From the NCBI GenBank assembly GCA_903864555.1, contig CAIPGJ010000212.1, forward strand, positions 1 through 5,391: a DNA stretch of 5,391 nt. Reading direction: 5' to 3'. This stretch comes from an uncultured Pseudomonadota bacterium (GTDB taxonomy: Bacteria > Pseudomonadota > Gammaproteobacteria > Burkholderiales > SG8-39). The notes below the pieces were generated by a model, which worked only from the letters and a program-made list of their open reading frames with translations, did not search any database and was not told where the DNA came from. Below are positions 5,202-5,391 of the stretch, in pieces. A program made the translations under genes and the position numbers. The stretch's first letter is position 1. Each line of letters starts with the position of its first letter.

Positions 5202-5391
5202 CCACCACACTCCACTTGGCAATCTCTCGCTTCAGGAAGGCATCCATCTCGGCCGGCGTGGAACCCACCGGCTCGATGGCGACCGCCGTGAGTTTTTCCC
5301 GCACCTCAGGCATGACCAGCGCCCTGGCAGCGTCAGCCTGCACGCGATTGACGATGGAGCGTGCAGTCCGCGCCGGGGCGAACATGGCATA
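5173..5391 (-). CDS. Second Bug/TctC-family substrate-binding protein, C-terminal part
   Basis: The minus-strand frame is open to the window edge and stops at TGA (5175-5173), giving 72 residues. The sequence begins YAMFAPARTARSIVNRV, the common Bug domain-2 block (usually WxGLFAPAGTP...IV). It continues ADAARALVMPEVREKL, then PVGSTPAEMDAFLKREIAKW, and ends VVVKESGAKPD. This closely parallels the tail AKWTKVVKESG of the complete Bug protein in this window, so they are paralogues of one family, with too much divergence for a recent duplication. The methionine at 5385-5383 is internal; the true start lies beyond the window. ARTAR in place of the usual AGTP loop is slightly unusual. It is convergent with the antitoxin gene, with 21 bp between the stops. 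Confidence 0.9.
   Translation of the reverse strand, partial: YAMFAPARTARSIVNRVQADAARALVMPEVREKLTAVAIEPVGSTPAEMDAFLKREIAKWSVVVKESGAKPD

Noticed and set aside
2505..5391. Recent duplication of the two Bug genes forming an inverted repeat
   Set aside because: The shared C-terminal residues are those conserved across the whole family. The rest of the tails differ considerably, so they are paralogues rather than a fresh repeat.

Overview
The window is GC-rich, densely coded bacterial DNA. Two tripartite tricarboxylate transporter (TctC/Bug-type) solute-binding proteins on opposite strands, an oxalate/formate-type MFS permease and a bacterial homospermidine synthase together suggest a betaproteobacterium of the order Burkholderiales (Alcaligenaceae/Comamonadaceae-like), where Bug genes are greatly expanded. 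This placement is inferred from gene content only, and I cannot name a genus.

Layout: (1) bases 1-840, +, the C-terminal two thirds of an MFS permease, cut by the window start. (2) 860-2281, -, a complete homospermidine synthase (hss), convergent with the permease across 19 bp that form a GC-rich hairpin. It appears to start at TTG. (3) 2282-2504, a divergent intergenic region with a near-identical 11-bp direct repeat 90 bp apart. (4) 2505-3482, +, a complete Bug periplasmic binding protein with a signal peptide. (5) 3483-3582, three consecutive inverted repeats, probably a terminator. (6) 3583-4341, +, a double-cupin-like protein of unknown function. (7) 4374-4676, +, a YajD-type HNH protein. 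(8) 4677-4905, a noncoding gap with little recognisable. (9) 4906-5151, +, a FitA/VapB-like ribbon-helix-helix antitoxin, whose partner toxin is missing apart from what may be its first few codons. (10) 5173-5391, -, the C-terminus of a second Bug protein, cut by the window end.

How the genes work together: the MFS and Bug genes point to organic-acid capture and uptake, although no TctA/TctB membrane genes are present, so the complete Bug protein is an orphan receptor here. Hss makes the polyamine homospermidine and has no evident link to its neighbours. The cupin and yajD genes are 32 bp apart and may share a transcript. The most notable local feature is the antitoxin gene: the usual toxin start overlaps its stop codon, but the toxin frame closes after 17 codons and runs straight into the oppositely oriented Bug gene. 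This looks like a decayed or rearranged toxin-antitoxin locus. I found no convincing new multi-gene system, RNA gene, CRISPR array or insertion sequence.
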